Of a DNA stretch of 64,000 nt, positions 51,490 through 61,249 are shown piece after piece; positions within the stretch are counted from its first letter, which is position 1, and each line of letters begins with the position of its first letter. This DNA is from Paenibacillus oryzisoli (GTDB taxonomy: Bacteria > Bacillota > Bacilli > Paenibacillales > NBRC-103111), in the NCBI RefSeq assembly GCF_001653565.1, contig NZ_LYPB01000048.1, forward strand, positions 1-64,000, written 5' to 3'. The notes under the pieces are model-generated. The model was not told where the DNA came from, searched no databases, and was given only the letters and a program-made list of their open reading frames with translations. Made by a program: the position numbers and the translations under genes.

Positions 51490-52173
51490 CTACATTAAAA
51501 ATCCTTGTATAGTCTGTGCATGTTCCTTCCAATTGTCATTCATTACGCTACGATTATCACAATACACGGTTTGAAGATAGCGACTCAGATTCGTCACTTT
51601 TCCTTCGACAAGGACTTCACGTATCTCAGATGGTTTTGTAGGAACATCATTTCGATGCACAACCTCAAATTGGTTTATTGGTAAAAACATTCCCAAACTT
51701 TTTCTATATGACGTGCGAGTTGGGTAACGAGGTGAGCTTCCCGAATCGTACTTTGTCAATTTAATACTGTCATAAAAGTCAGTCATCAACGACTGAGCAT
51801 CTAATTGAAGGATAGCGAAATCTTCATTTGGTTCTCTTTTTGAGTAAATCTCTAGCATTTTCTTACAATCTCGTTGCGTTGGCCAGAAAAATACATGCTT
51901 ATCCACATACTGGTGAAATTCCAGATGAGTGGTGTCGCTAGCCATTACCTGATCGGCAATCTTTAAATGCGCGTTTGCTACAAAAAGATGTCCATGAAAT
52001 TGAATATCTCTCCTCACTTCTCTCCTTGCATCCGATAACTGAGGATTTACCTGATTACAAGAATACAAGGCATCGATATGTGAGATAGAAGGCAAATTTC
52101 GTGCCCGTGTAAAGTGAAATAATGACTTCCTCATTGAACTTTTCGTAATTTTATTTACAATGAAATCGTTCAT
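51490..52173 (-). CDS. DUF7002/ADP-ribosyltransferase-fold-like protein
   Basis: A 227-residue soluble protein. SLFHFTRARNLPSISHIDAL YS resembles the start of ART-fold families such as DarT and DUF7002 (HxT...NLxxI). HVFFWPTQRDCKKMLEIYS is typical of DUF7002. Whether it has transferase activity is unknown: the downstream catalytic glutamate cannot be assigned by eye. It lies 24 bases before the membrane-protein gene. Confidence 0.55.
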   Translation of the reverse strand: MNDFIVNKITKSSMRKSLFHFTRARNLPSISHIDALYSCNQVNPQLSDARREVRRDIQFHGHLFVANAHLKIADQVMASDTTHLEFHQYVDKHVFFWPTQRDCKKMLEIYSKREPNEDFAILQLDAQSLMTDFYDSIKLTKYDSGSSPRYPTRTSYRKSLGMFLPINQFEVVHRNDVPTKPSEIREVLVEGKVTNLSRYLQTVYCDNRSVMNDNWKEHAQTIQGFLM

Positions 52174-52308
52174 AGCAGCTGGATACCTCTTATTTATTAA
52201 AAATCTTTGGACTGTTTAGTATCTGATGAATAGATTTCGATTATCCGACAATCAATACTTATCTATTAAAAGGTTAGTTAATCAGGACCTAATCGGATAT
52301 ATTCGGGA

Positions 52309-53292
52309 TCATCCTTTAAGCAGATTCCCATTAAATAACGACTTTAATGTTCGAACAAAGAGAACGACCAATACGATGTTCATCAAAACAAGAATGATTG
52401 CAGCAATGGCAATTAGCGGCCACGAATTTACAAACATCGCATATTGCAAAGCAGCGTTGCTGAGTGCAGCCAATGGAAAGCTTACACCCCACCAGGAAGC
52501 GCCAAACGGAATTGACTTTTTAAATACTTTGAAGAACAATACAATGAACAAGAACAGACCAAAGTAAAACAAGATCGATGCAAACTGATCAATTCGATGC
52601 TCAAAATTAACATAGCCAAGAAATCCAACCTCAAACGGCCCAATCATGATAAGCATAGATGGCGTTAATCCTGCATGCATGGGTGTATGATGTATCAATC
52701 TGGATAGGATCATAGTAAGGAATACTAAAGCTACAATGCCGCCGATCGCTAAAGAAAGCAGATTTACTTCATGTGCCCAGGCAAACGGCATACTCCCACC
52801 TGCAACCGCAATATCAAGTGTTCCTACCCCAGGAATGAGCCAAGCTGGCACCGCATGACCATGCTCATGATTCCCGTCTAACAAACGTGCAACGATGATA
52901 AAACTAAGTACTAATGTCGTTACAGTTCCGATGATCCAGAGCACTTGACCAGTCAATTCACTGTAGTTTCCAACCACGGAAGACAGTAATAAAATAGCAA
53001 TCGTGATCGTACCAAAGAAATTTCCTATGATGGGATGCTTAAACTCATCTTTGACTTTTTGCGGGTAGAGAATCCACTTAGACATATATCCTAAGCTTAA
53101 TATGATAAAAATAAGCACCGCGGCAATTCCAATGATATCGGCGATTACAAGTGAAGTACCGAATAACTTACTTGCTTGTCTCCAAGCCAATGACAGACCT
53201 GAAATTCCCATAACCGACGCAAAGAGATTAACGGGTAGAAATTGTACAGAACCGATGCTTTTTTGTTTGGGTATGGCAGTTATGGTTTGCAT
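52309..53292 (-). CDS. TDT/SLAC1-family transporter
   Basis: A 327-residue protein with ten membrane helices of the tellurite-resistance/dicarboxylate transporter family. Motifs are LPVNLFASVMGISGLSLAWR at the N-terminus, the central GNFFGTITIAILLLS and FGASWWGVSFPLAALSNAAL near the C-terminus. Such proteins are anion channels or transporters. The divergent LysR at 53504 and the box at 53376-53394 indicate control by that regulator. Confidence 0.88.
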   Translation of the reverse strand: MQTITAIPKQKSIGSVQFLPVNLFASVMGISGLSLAWRQASKLFGTSLVIADIIGIAAVLIFIILSLGYMSKWILYPQKVKDEFKHPIIGNFFGTITIAILLLSSVVGNYSELTGQVLWIIGTVTTLVLSFIIVARLLDGNHEHGHAVPAWLIPGVGTLDIAVAGGSMPFAWAHEVNLLSLAIGGIVALVFLTMILSRLIHHTPMHAGLTPSMLIMIGPFEVGFLGYVNFEHRIDQFASILFYFGLFLFIVLFFKVFKKSIPFGASWWGVSFPLAALSNAALQYAMFVNSWPLIAIAAIILVLMNIVLVVLFVRTLKSLFNGNLLKG

Positions 53293-53371
53293 AGTTAATT
53301 GTCACTACTTTCTATCTTTATTATTTTCGGCTTACACAACTGTTTATGCTGCAACATAAGTATCATTATTG

Positions 53372-53430
53372 AATAATTGATGAAAAGTATCAATATTTGA
53401 TATTCTATCGTTATCATCAATAATATGAAT
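53372..53430. promoter_or_regulatory. LysR-type control region, copy 1
   Basis: ATTGATGAAAAGTATCAAT (53376-53394) is an interrupted inverted repeat (ATTGAT / ATCAAT) between the divergent transporter and lysR genes, followed by a GATATTCTATCGTTATCAT stretch. Almost the same 59 bases occur at 54793-54851. Confidence 0.7.
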
Positions 53431-53503
53431 GATGAGGCGTATTTACTTTTCATGTGATACATACTACTATTTGTGAATATCCGGATAAAAGTGAGGTAGA
53501 ATT

Positions 53504-54409
53504 ATGGAGTTTCGACAACTTGAATACTTTATAGCCATCTGTGAAGAGTTGCATTTTACAAGGGCTTCAGAGAAACTGGGGATGAGTCAGCCGACGTTGA
53601 GCCATCAAATTAAATCACTAGAGGATGAGTTAGGGGTCCCATTATTTGATCGAATCGGTAAAAAAATTGCAATCACTGAAGCGGGTAAAATTTTATTACA
53701 GGAGTGCAAAGTGATTTTTTCTTCCTTAAATAATGTCAAAGTACAGATTTTGGAGCTTCAGAAGGTTAACCGCGGAACGTTATCCATTGGTGCACTTCCT
53801 GGTGAGTTAACGCAGCTTGTTTCATCTTTATTACTCGACTTCCATCACATTTATCCTGAAGTGCAAATTAAAATTCTCAATCTTGACGATATTGTGGAGC
53901 GAGTCATACAGAATCAAATTGATTTAGCCATCACGATTTTCCCTGTTGAAGATGAACGTATTCGTAAAATTCCATTGTACAAAGAAGATATCTATTTGGC
54001 TGTTTCTAGAGACCACGATTTGGCCGACCGTGAAAGCATTAACTTTGACGAAATCAGCAGTTACCCGCTTATCCTATTCCCCCAATCGCATAAGTGTCGT
54101 CAAGTCATTGATTTAAATAGCACAGTCTGTGGCATACATATGGAGCCGATTATCGAGACAACCGCGATTGAAACGATTATTGGCCTTGTAAAATCAGGTG
54201 CTTGCGTGACCGCGCTATCCAAAACTTACTTGAACATGTACGACGATAAACAATTAACAGCAATTAAAATCGTAAATCCAACGCTGCATAGGGAAATAGG
54301 TATCATCCATCATAAAGATAAGTATTTAAGTCAGGCTGCCCGGTTATTTATCGACTTATTATCACATCATATTGTTACATTGAAGTTGGCAGAAAAAAGT
54401 ACGGTTTAA
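53504..54409 (+). CDS. LysR-family transcription regulator
   Basis: A 301-residue LysR regulator: the N-terminal HTH MEFRQLEYFIAICEELHFTR ASEKLGMSQPTLSHQIK, a linker helix, and a periplasmic-binding-like effector domain (LSIGALPGELTQLVSSLLL onward). It is divergent from the SLAC1-like transporter, which it probably activates or represses. The second copy of the control region suggests that the small gene at 54458 is also in the regulon. Confidence 0.92.
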   Translation: MEFRQLEYFIAICEELHFTRASEKLGMSQPTLSHQIKSLEDELGVPLFDRIGKKIAITEAGKILLQECKVIFSSLNNVKVQILELQKVNRGTLSIGALPGELTQLVSSLLLDFHHIYPEVQIKILNLDDIVERVIQNQIDLAITIFPVEDERIRKIPLYKEDIYLAVSRDHDLADRESINFDEISSYPLILFPQSHKCRQVIDLNSTVCGIHMEPIIETTAIETIIGLVKSGACVTALSKTYLNMYDDKQLTAIKIVNPTLHREIGIIHHKDKYLSQAARLFIDLLSHHIVTLKLAEKSTV

Positions 54410-54422
54410 CTTCGTCTTCGTC

Positions 54423-54448
54423 AAAAAAAAGAAGCCGCATCGCGGCTC
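54423..54448 (-). terminator. Terminator of the small gene at 54458
   Basis: AGCCGC / GCGGCT stem; on the minus strand it is followed by eight T. Confidence 0.7.
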
Positions 54449-54457
54449 CTTGTCTGA

Positions 54458-54664
54458 TCAGTAAAAAATAGAGGTATGAGGTGCAGGTGACACAATAAAT
54501 GAACACTTTTTACGTGAAAACCATTTGTCACCCACTTTGACTTCATTTTCATTCCATGCATCAATTATATCTCCTCCAACAATTCTTCCGTCCCTCATGA
54601 CCATGATAAATTGCCCGAATAATATAGCATTATCAAATTCAAAGTCGTATTGAACTGTTTCCAT
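54458..54664 (-). CDS. Small hypothetical protein
   Basis: A 68-residue beta-rich protein (METVQYDFEFDNAILFGQFI, then VMRDGRIVGGDIIDAWNENE and an SRKKCSFIV tail). It resembles small SH3-like or Hfq-like barrels in size only. The ATG at 54664 has AAAGGTGG. The copied LysR control region lies about 130 bases upstream in the same relative orientation as at the transporter gene. Confidence 0.65.
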   Translation of the reverse strand: METVQYDFEFDNAILFGQFIMVMRDGRIVGGDIIDAWNENEVKVGDKWFSRKKCSFIVSPAPHTSIFY

Positions 54665-54792
54665 GGTTTTGCCACCTTTCTCAATGAATGATGCACTTTC
54701 TTTATGTGCATGTATCACATCATTCTAATACGTGGATCAAATCATACTTTCTTAATGATTAATCGCATCTGCTTCTTACAGCTTCATTATCA

Positions 54793-54851
54793 AATAATTG
54801 ATGAAAAGTATCAATATTCGATAATCTATCGTTATCATTAATGAAATGAAT
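54793..54851. promoter_or_regulatory. LysR-type control region, copy 2
   Basis: ATTGATGAAAAGTATCAAT (54797-54815) is identical to copy 1, and the following GATAATCTATCGTTATCAT differs at two to three positions. It is placed upstream of the minus-strand gene at 54458. Confidence 0.7.
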
Positions 54852-54876
54852 CCATATACGAAAGTTGGATTACCAA

Positions 54877-55371
54877 CTAAATGATATCAAAGCGATGATA
54901 GGAGGAACTTCGGTCTGGATACCGATTACGAATCGGCAGATCGTGCTTAGAGACGGGGACCCACCCATTCCTCTCAAAAAAAGAGGGTGAACTTCCTGAG
55001 ACACTAGGCGCATCCAAGAATATGGTTGTAGCTCCTTGCTGCCTCGCATACTCCAGAATGACATCACATAATTCTTGTCTATATGGATGTTCGATCCCAC
55101 AATTTTCAATATATATATAAAACTTTTTTATATGAAAGATATCAGGCGTATCCAGCTGTTCCACGGCATTTCCCCACGCATTCTCTTTCACAAAGCATTG
55201 GTTACTTCCCTCATTCTCATAATGAGCTTGAGCATCTAAGTTGTCAGGCACTTCATCGTTAACTTGATTTACCGTAAACTCAATATGTTGTAAAGATAGA
55301 ATGAGCTCAACAATTTCCTCATAATTACGATGTTGTATTTGCCCTTCACGACCCATGTAACTTTCCCTCAT
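54877..55371 (-). CDS. GNAT-like acetyltransferase, divergent
   Basis: A 164-residue protein with the order of a GNAT enzyme: IFHIKKFYIYIENCGIEHPY (where the acetyl-CoA loop RxxGxG/A is poorly kept), QELCDVILEYARQQGATTIF LD, and the end SFFERNGWVPVSKHDLP. The weak acetyl-CoA loop leaves activity uncertain. Its start overlaps the stop of the GGDEF-EAL gene by four bases, so they are co-translated. Confidence 0.65.
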   Translation of the reverse strand: MRESYMGREGQIQHRNYEEIVELILSLQHIEFTVNQVNDEVPDNLDAQAHYENEGSNQCFVKENAWGNAVEQLDTPDIFHIKKFYIYIENCGIEHPYRQELCDVILEYARQQGATTIFLDAPSVSGSSPSFFERNGWVPVSKHDLPIRNRYPDRSSSYHRFDII

Positions 55372-56933
55372 TCATTTAATATATATTCAACATCCGACGC
55401 TCCGAGCGGCTTACTGTATAGATAGCCTTGAGCTTGATGACAGCCACTATTCAATAACCAAGTATGCTGTTCATGTGTTTCCACTCCCTCAGCAATGACT
55501 TTAAGCTTCAATTTCCGTGCTAATGAGATAATCATCTTCGTCAGAGCTTTGTCTTGCGGCAAATCTTTAATGAAACTTCTATCTATTTTTAAAGCATCAA
55601 ATTTAAAAGTTTTCAAATACTGCAGCGACGAATAGCCCGTCCCAAAGTCATCAATGGATAGGGATATCCCCATTCCCTTAATCACTTTCAGAGCATCAAT
55701 AATATGTGGTTCATCTTTCATTAATGCGCTTTCTGTGATTTCAATTTCGATGCAACTTGGTTTAATGTCGTTCACTCTAAGAATCTCTTTTATTTTATTG
55801 ACGAATGAAGGTTGCAGAAACTGTTTCGGTGACACGTTAATTGCCACTCTAACGGGGGGTAAATCTTTCTGTTGCCACTCTTTAATTTGCCTGCAAGCTT
55901 CCTGAAATACCCATTCACCTAACGGCATGATAAACCCTGTTTCTTCCGCAAGTGTAATAAACTCCATAGGTCCTACAATTCCTTGATCAGGATGGTTCCA
56001 TCTCACCAAGGCCTCAAGACTTTGAATTTCTCCGCTGTCTAGCTCCACTCTTGGTTGATAATCCAAATAAAATTGCCGATCTGCAAGTGCTTTGACAAAT
56101 TGTGATTTAAATAGAAATCGTTTATATTCCCCTTCATCAAAGGTTGATTGATACATAGCGAATTGATTTCTGCCTTCTTGCTTTGCATGATACATGGCTT
56201 TATCTGCTCTCTTCATAAGCATACTGGCAGTTAATCCATGATCAGGAAATACACTTATGCCAGCGCTCATCGTTACCCTTATTTCATGCTTGTCTAACCA
56301 TACCGGCTCTTTAAACGCTTCAATTATACGCTCGGCCACATCGACCATTGGACCACTTGGATGATTCCCTTCAAGAATAACTGTAAATTCATCGCCACCT
56401 AAACGAGCGACAGTGCCATATGGACCAACACATGCATGAATGCGCCTTGCAATCTGAATGAGTAAGCGATCCCCAGCCTCATGGCCAAGAGAATCATTAA
56501 TCCATTTGAAATGATCTAAATCAATAAACATCAGTTCAATTTTCAAGTCTTGTTTATGTTGTTTTTGAACTAAGGTTGTTAATTTTTCCTTAAAATATCT
56601 TCTGTTTCGTAATCCAGTTAAGGAATCGTGATACACTAAAGCTAATAAGTTCTTTTTATCTTCATTACGTTTGATCGCACAAGCTTTCAATTCTCTTAAG
56701 ATCTGTTTGATCTCTTGTTGTTCATCTTGATTTATTTTTACTTGTCTTGAAGAAAGCAAAGAATTTCTACGTTTGTGTGGTAAGGTAATGGCTCGTTTAG
56801 TCTTTTCAATTGCTCTCAATATAGTAGATAGTGATTCACCGGAAGCGAATAATGATAATAGATCGGTTTTTATTTGAAGGATTTTAATTCTTGAATTTAT
56901 CTCGCTCATAGATCGTGGATTCATTGCTCTCAT
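55368..56933 (-). CDS. GGDEF-EAL protein (cyclic di-GMP turnover)
   Basis: A 521-residue cytoplasmic protein without membrane helices. An N-terminal helical segment is followed by a GGDEF domain with the intact RLGGDEF site and then an EAL domain with EALVRW, ITESALM and DDFGTGYSS. Both active sites look complete, so it could make and break cyclic di-GMP. No PAS or GAF sensor is evident; the first 90 residues may receive a signal through a partner. The start has GAGGAG. Confidence 0.93.
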   Translation of the reverse strand: MRAMNPRSMSEINSRIKILQIKTDLLSLFASGESLSTILRAIEKTKRAITLPHKRRNSLLSSRQVKINQDEQQEIKQILRELKACAIKRNEDKKNLLALVYHDSLTGLRNRRYFKEKLTTLVQKQHKQDLKIELMFIDLDHFKWINDSLGHEAGDRLLIQIARRIHACVGPYGTVARLGGDEFTVILEGNHPSGPMVDVAERIIEAFKEPVWLDKHEIRVTMSAGISVFPDHGLTASMLMKRADKAMYHAKQEGRNQFAMYQSTFDEGEYKRFLFKSQFVKALADRQFYLDYQPRVELDSGEIQSLEALVRWNHPDQGIVGPMEFITLAEETGFIMPLGEWVFQEACRQIKEWQQKDLPPVRVAINVSPKQFLQPSFVNKIKEILRVNDIKPSCIEIEITESALMKDEPHIIDALKVIKGMGISLSIDDFGTGYSSLQYLKTFKFDALKIDRSFIKDLPQDKALTKMIISLARKLKLKVIAEGVETHEQHTWLLNSGCHQAQGYLYSKPLGASDVEYILNE

Positions 56934-57324
56934 CTGTGAAACTCCTCATGACGTGTGAAATGACATGCGATATGTATAATGACTAGGCACACATTCCTCA
57001 TCATAACTAGAATTGATCACGATGTAACCATCCACTCATCAAGAAAACTAACCATCCAAGTTTATCCTAAAAACCTATTTATTATTGGTACTTCATTTTA
57101 ATAACTTAATAATATATTTTTACTTAATAAGCATACACAAGTGATTAAGATATATGATATGATACTTAAAAATTATAATGATCTTTGGCCAAGTGTGTGA
57201 AAAATTGAAAAAATAGACAACCCTGACTTTGGGACACGGGGTGTTTTTTTGTATTTTTTCGTTGCACACATAAGGTAAGTTCGGATATGAATAGACAAAA
57301 ATTTGATAAAAGTTGGTATATTTT
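56934..57324. other. Divergent AT-rich intergenic region
   Basis: About 390 bases between the GGDEF-EAL and MocR genes, which must hold both promoters. An imperfect hairpin (ACAACCC ... GGGGTGT) followed by eight T at about 57218-57250 may be a leader terminator of the MocR gene. Confidence 0.35.
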
Positions 57325-58761
57325 ATGTGGAAGCCAGATCGATCAAGCAAAACGCCTATTTATCAACAAATAGCGGATTATATGGAACACCGCATCGTAT
57401 TTGGAGAGTTCCCTCCAGGCACTATGCTTCCTTCCGAACGTAAATTAGCCTCTGTTCTTCGAGTCAATCGAAGTACCGTGGTGGCTGCTTACGAAGAACT
57501 TCGGGCTACTGGCTTACTGGTGAGTAGTAAAGGCAACGGCACGATTGTTTCGAATCCCAATGAGGAAAGTGGGGTTAACCAAACACCGAATTGGAAGGAG
57601 TATGTTGAGGCTGGGAACTTCTTACCAAATCAACCTTTCGTACGTCGTATTCGCGAAGAATTACTTCACAAAAAAGGACTTATCGACTTCGCAAGCGGTC
57701 AGTTGTCTCCGGATTTATATCCGCAAGAAACGATTCGTGAGCTGCTGCAGAAACGACCCTTTTATGAACAACTGGGATATGATAACCCGCAGGGGTGCGC
57801 ACAGCTTAGGGAAACACTCGTTTCCTTTCTAGCTCAGCATCTTCACATACATACAACGGACTCATCTATTTTAATTTCGTCTGGATCTCAACAGTCTTTA
57901 TATTTAATTTTACAGTGTTTATTAAACCCTGGTGACGCGGTTGCTATTGAAGACCCTTCTTACTGCTATTCCTTGCCAATGTTCCAATCGGCAGGACTAC
58001 GATTATTCCGCTTACCCTCCGATGAACATGGCATCAACCCAGAAGAAGTTATGACATTATATCGTAAACATAAGATTCGCATGGTTTTTGTTAATCCTAA
58101 TTTCCAAAATCCAACGGGTAGTGTCATGCCAACTGAACGAAAAATGAGGTTACTTGAAATTGCCTCAGAGCTAGGCATTCCAATTGTTGAAGATGACACC
58201 TTTACATTAACTGCCTTCGATGGTCACCCACCTCCAACCTTGAAATCACTAGATAAGAATAACAATGTTTTATATATTGGATCCCTTTCCAAAACAGCTT
58301 CTTCTGGCTTACGAATTGGTTGGTTAATTGCACCCCAATCTGTCATTAGTCGATTAGCCGATGCTAGAGCACAGATGGATTTCGGCTTAAGTAGTATCCC
58401 TCAGTGGGTTGCTAATCTTTTTATTAAGGAAGGTCATCTTGAGAAACACATACACTTCTTACGCAAAGAATTAGCCAAGAAAAGAAATGAACTCATGCGA
58501 GGACTAACTGAAATCATGGGAGATATGATTTCCTATGCCATACCCGAAGGGGGACTTACGCTTTGGTGTAGAATCAATCGCGAAGTTGATGAATTTAAAT
58601 GGCTTGAAGAAGCTACCAAAAGAGGCGTTATCTTTGTGCCGGGAACTGTATATGGTTCAAATAAAGGGTGGATTCGCCTAAGCTTTGCAAGGCCGCATTT
58701 CAATGAAATCGTGCCCGGCGTCCAACAACTTCATGCAGCTTTAGAGATGGGGGGACTATGA
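57325..58761 (+). CDS. MocR-type GntR/aminotransferase regulator
   Basis: A 478-residue fusion. The N-terminal GntR winged helix (PIYQQIADYMEHRIVFGEFP PGTMLPSERKL) is joined to a fold-type I aminotransferase domain. The PLP lysine is in YIGSLSKTASSGLRIGW, and NPNFQNPTGS and EDDTF provide cofactor contacts. Such regulators sense PLP or amino compounds. Neighbouring genes give no obvious vitamin B6 or amine target. The ATG at 57325 is preferred over an upstream TTG. Confidence 0.9.
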   Translation: MWKPDRSSKTPIYQQIADYMEHRIVFGEFPPGTMLPSERKLASVLRVNRSTVVAAYEELRATGLLVSSKGNGTIVSNPNEESGVNQTPNWKEYVEAGNFLPNQPFVRRIREELLHKKGLIDFASGQLSPDLYPQETIRELLQKRPFYEQLGYDNPQGCAQLRETLVSFLAQHLHIHTTDSSILISSGSQQSLYLILQCLLNPGDAVAIEDPSYCYSLPMFQSAGLRLFRLPSDEHGINPEEVMTLYRKHKIRMVFVNPNFQNPTGSVMPTERKMRLLEIASELGIPIVEDDTFTLTAFDGHPPPTLKSLDKNNNVLYIGSLSKTASSGLRIGWLIAPQSVISRLADARAQMDFGLSSIPQWVANLFIKEGHLEKHIHFLRKELAKKRNELMRGLTEIMGDMISYAIPEGGLTLWCRINREVDEFKWLEEATKRGVIFVPGTVYGSNKGWIRLSFARPHFNEIVPGVQQLHAALEMGGL

Positions 58762-58886
58762 TTTTACTACTACTAAATCAACTAACATTCCAACATGATA
58801 GTAACTAATTTAAAAGCAGGTGCAACCTTTTGATTCACACCTCCGTTTATGTTTCTGAAAACAAAAAACATATGAGGTGAAAGAAA

Positions 58887-59921
58887 ATGAAAAAAACAAT
58901 CAAAACCATCACGCTAACTGCTGCAACAGCCCTGCTATCCCTATCTCTAGTCGGCCAAAGTTTTGCCGCAACAAGCTCCTTCACTGACCTAAACAATATC
59001 GGTTCAAAAGATAAAATTATATCGCTACAACAAAGTGGTATTATCAGTGGAATGACATCTACACTCTTTGCCCCGCAAGAGAAGATTACAGCTTCCCAAA
59101 CCGCACAAATGCTAGTGAATGCACTTGGACTTAATTTGGATTTGGTGAATTTCGTGAAAGAGCCCAAAGCTAGTGATTATTATGCGAATGCATCCAATGA
59201 CGCTTGGTACTCACAAGCACTTATCGTCGCAGCTGTCAATAATGTTGAACTCCCCAAAGATCTGAACCCAACTAAGAAACTAACACGTGAAGAGTTTACA
59301 CATCAGCTCGTTCGGGCGATCGAAATTAGTAAGAAACTCCCATTGATTAACCCCGTTGTTGTGGACATTAAAGATGGCGATCAGCTTACCGTTGATTATT
59401 CGGGATCGATTCAACGTGCACTTAAATACGGGATTATTACATTGAATACAGATGATACTTTCCATCCTAAGGATGAAATTACGCGTGCTGAGGCTGCAGA
59501 GGAAGTATTTAATGCGCTAGCATACTTGAAAACTCATCAAGCACCCGTCGTAAGCATTGACCCTATCTCCTCCACACAAAGTGTTCAGCTTATCACGGAT
59601 ACACTTGGTAAATTAGGTGCGGATATCCAAATTAAGATTGATCCAGATGCTAAAGTAACGCGTGAATCGTTCACCTATCTTCTCATTCACACGTTGCAAA
59701 CCAGTGAGAAGTTACCGATGATTAAGTTAAACCCTGTCGACATCAAAGATAATGACAAGATTGATATCTTACATGTTGGCGCCATCCAAACCGCGCTTGC
59801 TTTGGATATTGTCGAGCTGCAAGCTGATGGTACATTCCTTCCGCAAGATGGGATTACCCTTACAGAAGCAACTGAAATTGCTAATCACGCGATTAAAGCT
59901 GTTGAGGGATTTAAGAAATAA
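58887..59921 (+). CDS. Secreted S-layer-homology (SLH) domain protein
   Basis: A 344-residue exported protein with a classical signal peptide (MKKTIKTITLTAATALLSLS ... SFA-ATS). It is followed by repeated SLH-like modules, recognisable as DxxxxxxxIxxLxxxGIISG, ITRAEAAEEVFNALAYL and KLTREEFTHQLVRAI. Two central modules (LPLINPVVVDIKDGDQ and LPMIKLNPVDIKDNDK) are close internal duplicates. It probably binds the cell-wall polymer; no enzyme domain is present. A strong terminator follows. Confidence 0.85.
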   Translation: MKKTIKTITLTAATALLSLSLVGQSFAATSSFTDLNNIGSKDKIISLQQSGIISGMTSTLFAPQEKITASQTAQMLVNALGLNLDLVNFVKEPKASDYYANASNDAWYSQALIVAAVNNVELPKDLNPTKKLTREEFTHQLVRAIEISKKLPLINPVVVDIKDGDQLTVDYSGSIQRALKYGIITLNTDDTFHPKDEITRAEAAEEVFNALAYLKTHQAPVVSIDPISSTQSVQLITDTLGKLGADIQIKIDPDAKVTRESFTYLLIHTLQTSEKLPMIKLNPVDIKDNDKIDILHVGAIQTALALDIVELQADGTFLPQDGITLTEATEIANHAIKAVEGFKK

Positions 59922-59926
59922 TATTA

Positions 59927-59961
59927 ACAAGATGCCCCCTTCGGAGAAGGGGGCATCTTGT
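59927..59961. terminator. Bidirectional terminator
   Basis: A 15-bp stem ACAAGATGCCCCCTT / AAGGGGGCATCTTGT between the convergent SLH-protein and aroC genes. Confidence 0.8.
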
Positions 59962-59969
59962 ACTTCTAT

Positions 59970-61025
59970 TTATCCATGATTAGCCGCTTGCCGTTTGTAC
60001 AAATCTTCCAAAACCAGACAAGCCATCGCTTCTACCACAGGCACAATTCGCGGACAAATGCACGGATCATGACGACCGATTGTTCGAATCTCTTGTTCTT
60101 CACCTTTCACGTTTAACGTCTTCTGAGCAACAGAAATTGATGAAGTTGGCTTCACACTAATTCGGAATATAATTTCTTGCCCCGTGCTTATCCCGCCTAG
60201 AATGCCACCAGAATGATTACTAAGAAATCCCTCGCTGTCCATTTCATCATTGTGCTCACTGCCTAGCATCGAAGAAGCCGCGAACCCCGCACCGAATTCA
60301 ATCCCTTTAACTGCTCCGATAGAGAGCATCGCTTTCGCTAATTCAGCATCCAATTTATCAAATACTGGTTCTCCAAGACCTGGCATCACCCCACGAATGC
60401 GGCATTCTACTATACCACCACAGCTATCCCCAATCGCTGCTAATTGTTCGATTTTTTCAATCATTTTGGCTCCAGCAATGGGATCACATGCACGAACCGC
60501 ATTGCGCTCAATCGCTTCCTCTTCGAAGGTTTGACATGAAATTCCACCGATCTCACGTGTATAGGCCAACACTTCTACACCTCTATGTTCAAGCAGCTTT
60601 CGAGCGACTGCCCCTCCAGCTACCCTCCCTGCTGTTTCTCTACCTGAAGCCCGCCCACTCCCGCGATGATCACGGATTCCATATTTCTGCAAATACGTGA
60701 AGTCTGCATGGCCAGGTCGATATGAATTCTGAATATCATTGTAAGCTTCCGGCTTCATATCTTGATTATAGAGATTGACGAATAGTGGCGTTCCTGTTGT
60801 TTTCCCTTCAAATACACCCGATAAGATATGAATAATATCATATTCTTTACGCGGAGAGGTCACCGAGGATTGTCCAGGTTTTCTGCGATCCATTTGCTTC
60901 TGAATATAGGCTTCATCTATCTCGATGCCTGGTGTTACACCATCCACAATGACGCCTACCGCGGCGCCATGTGATTCTCCGAAAGTTGTAATTTTAAAAA
61001 TTTCACCGAATGTATTGCCAGCCAT
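59970..61025 (-). CDS. aroC: Chorismate synthase
   Basis: A 351-residue chorismate synthase, the last enzyme of the shikimate pathway, which converts EPSP to chorismate with reduced FMN. Signatures are FGESHGAAVGVIVDGVTPG, YRPGHADFTYLQKYGIRDHR GSGRASGRETAGRVAGGAVA and the late GRHDPCICPRIVPVVEAMA. AGGAGG precedes the ATG. It is isolated from other aro genes here and divergent from a LysR regulator. Bacillales often carry a second aroC copy, so this may be an accessory one. Confidence 0.95.
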   Translation of the reverse strand: MAGNTFGEIFKITTFGESHGAAVGVIVDGVTPGIEIDEAYIQKQMDRRKPGQSSVTSPRKEYDIIHILSGVFEGKTTGTPLFVNLYNQDMKPEAYNDIQNSYRPGHADFTYLQKYGIRDHRGSGRASGRETAGRVAGGAVARKLLEHRGVEVLAYTREIGGISCQTFEEEAIERNAVRACDPIAGAKMIEKIEQLAAIGDSCGGIVECRIRGVMPGLGEPVFDKLDAELAKAMLSIGAVKGIEFGAGFAASSMLGSEHNDEMDSEGFLSNHSGGILGGISTGQEIIFRISVKPTSSISVAQKTLNVKGEEQEIRTIGRHDPCICPRIVPVVEAMACLVLEDLYKRQAANHG

Positions 61026-61249
61026 ATATTTGTATGCCTCCTGTTTAGTAAGTAACTTCTACACCTAATGCAGCTATGTGTTCATAATATCCTGGACATG
61101 TCTTCGATGCACAACCTGGATCAGAAATCCGGATGTTCGCCATATTCGCCACCTCTTTTGTGTTTTTCCTATATGGCTATTATAATAAGTTCATTGGAAT
61201 AAATGAAATTCAAATATACACATCTTGCCATAGAGGTGAACTATATCAT

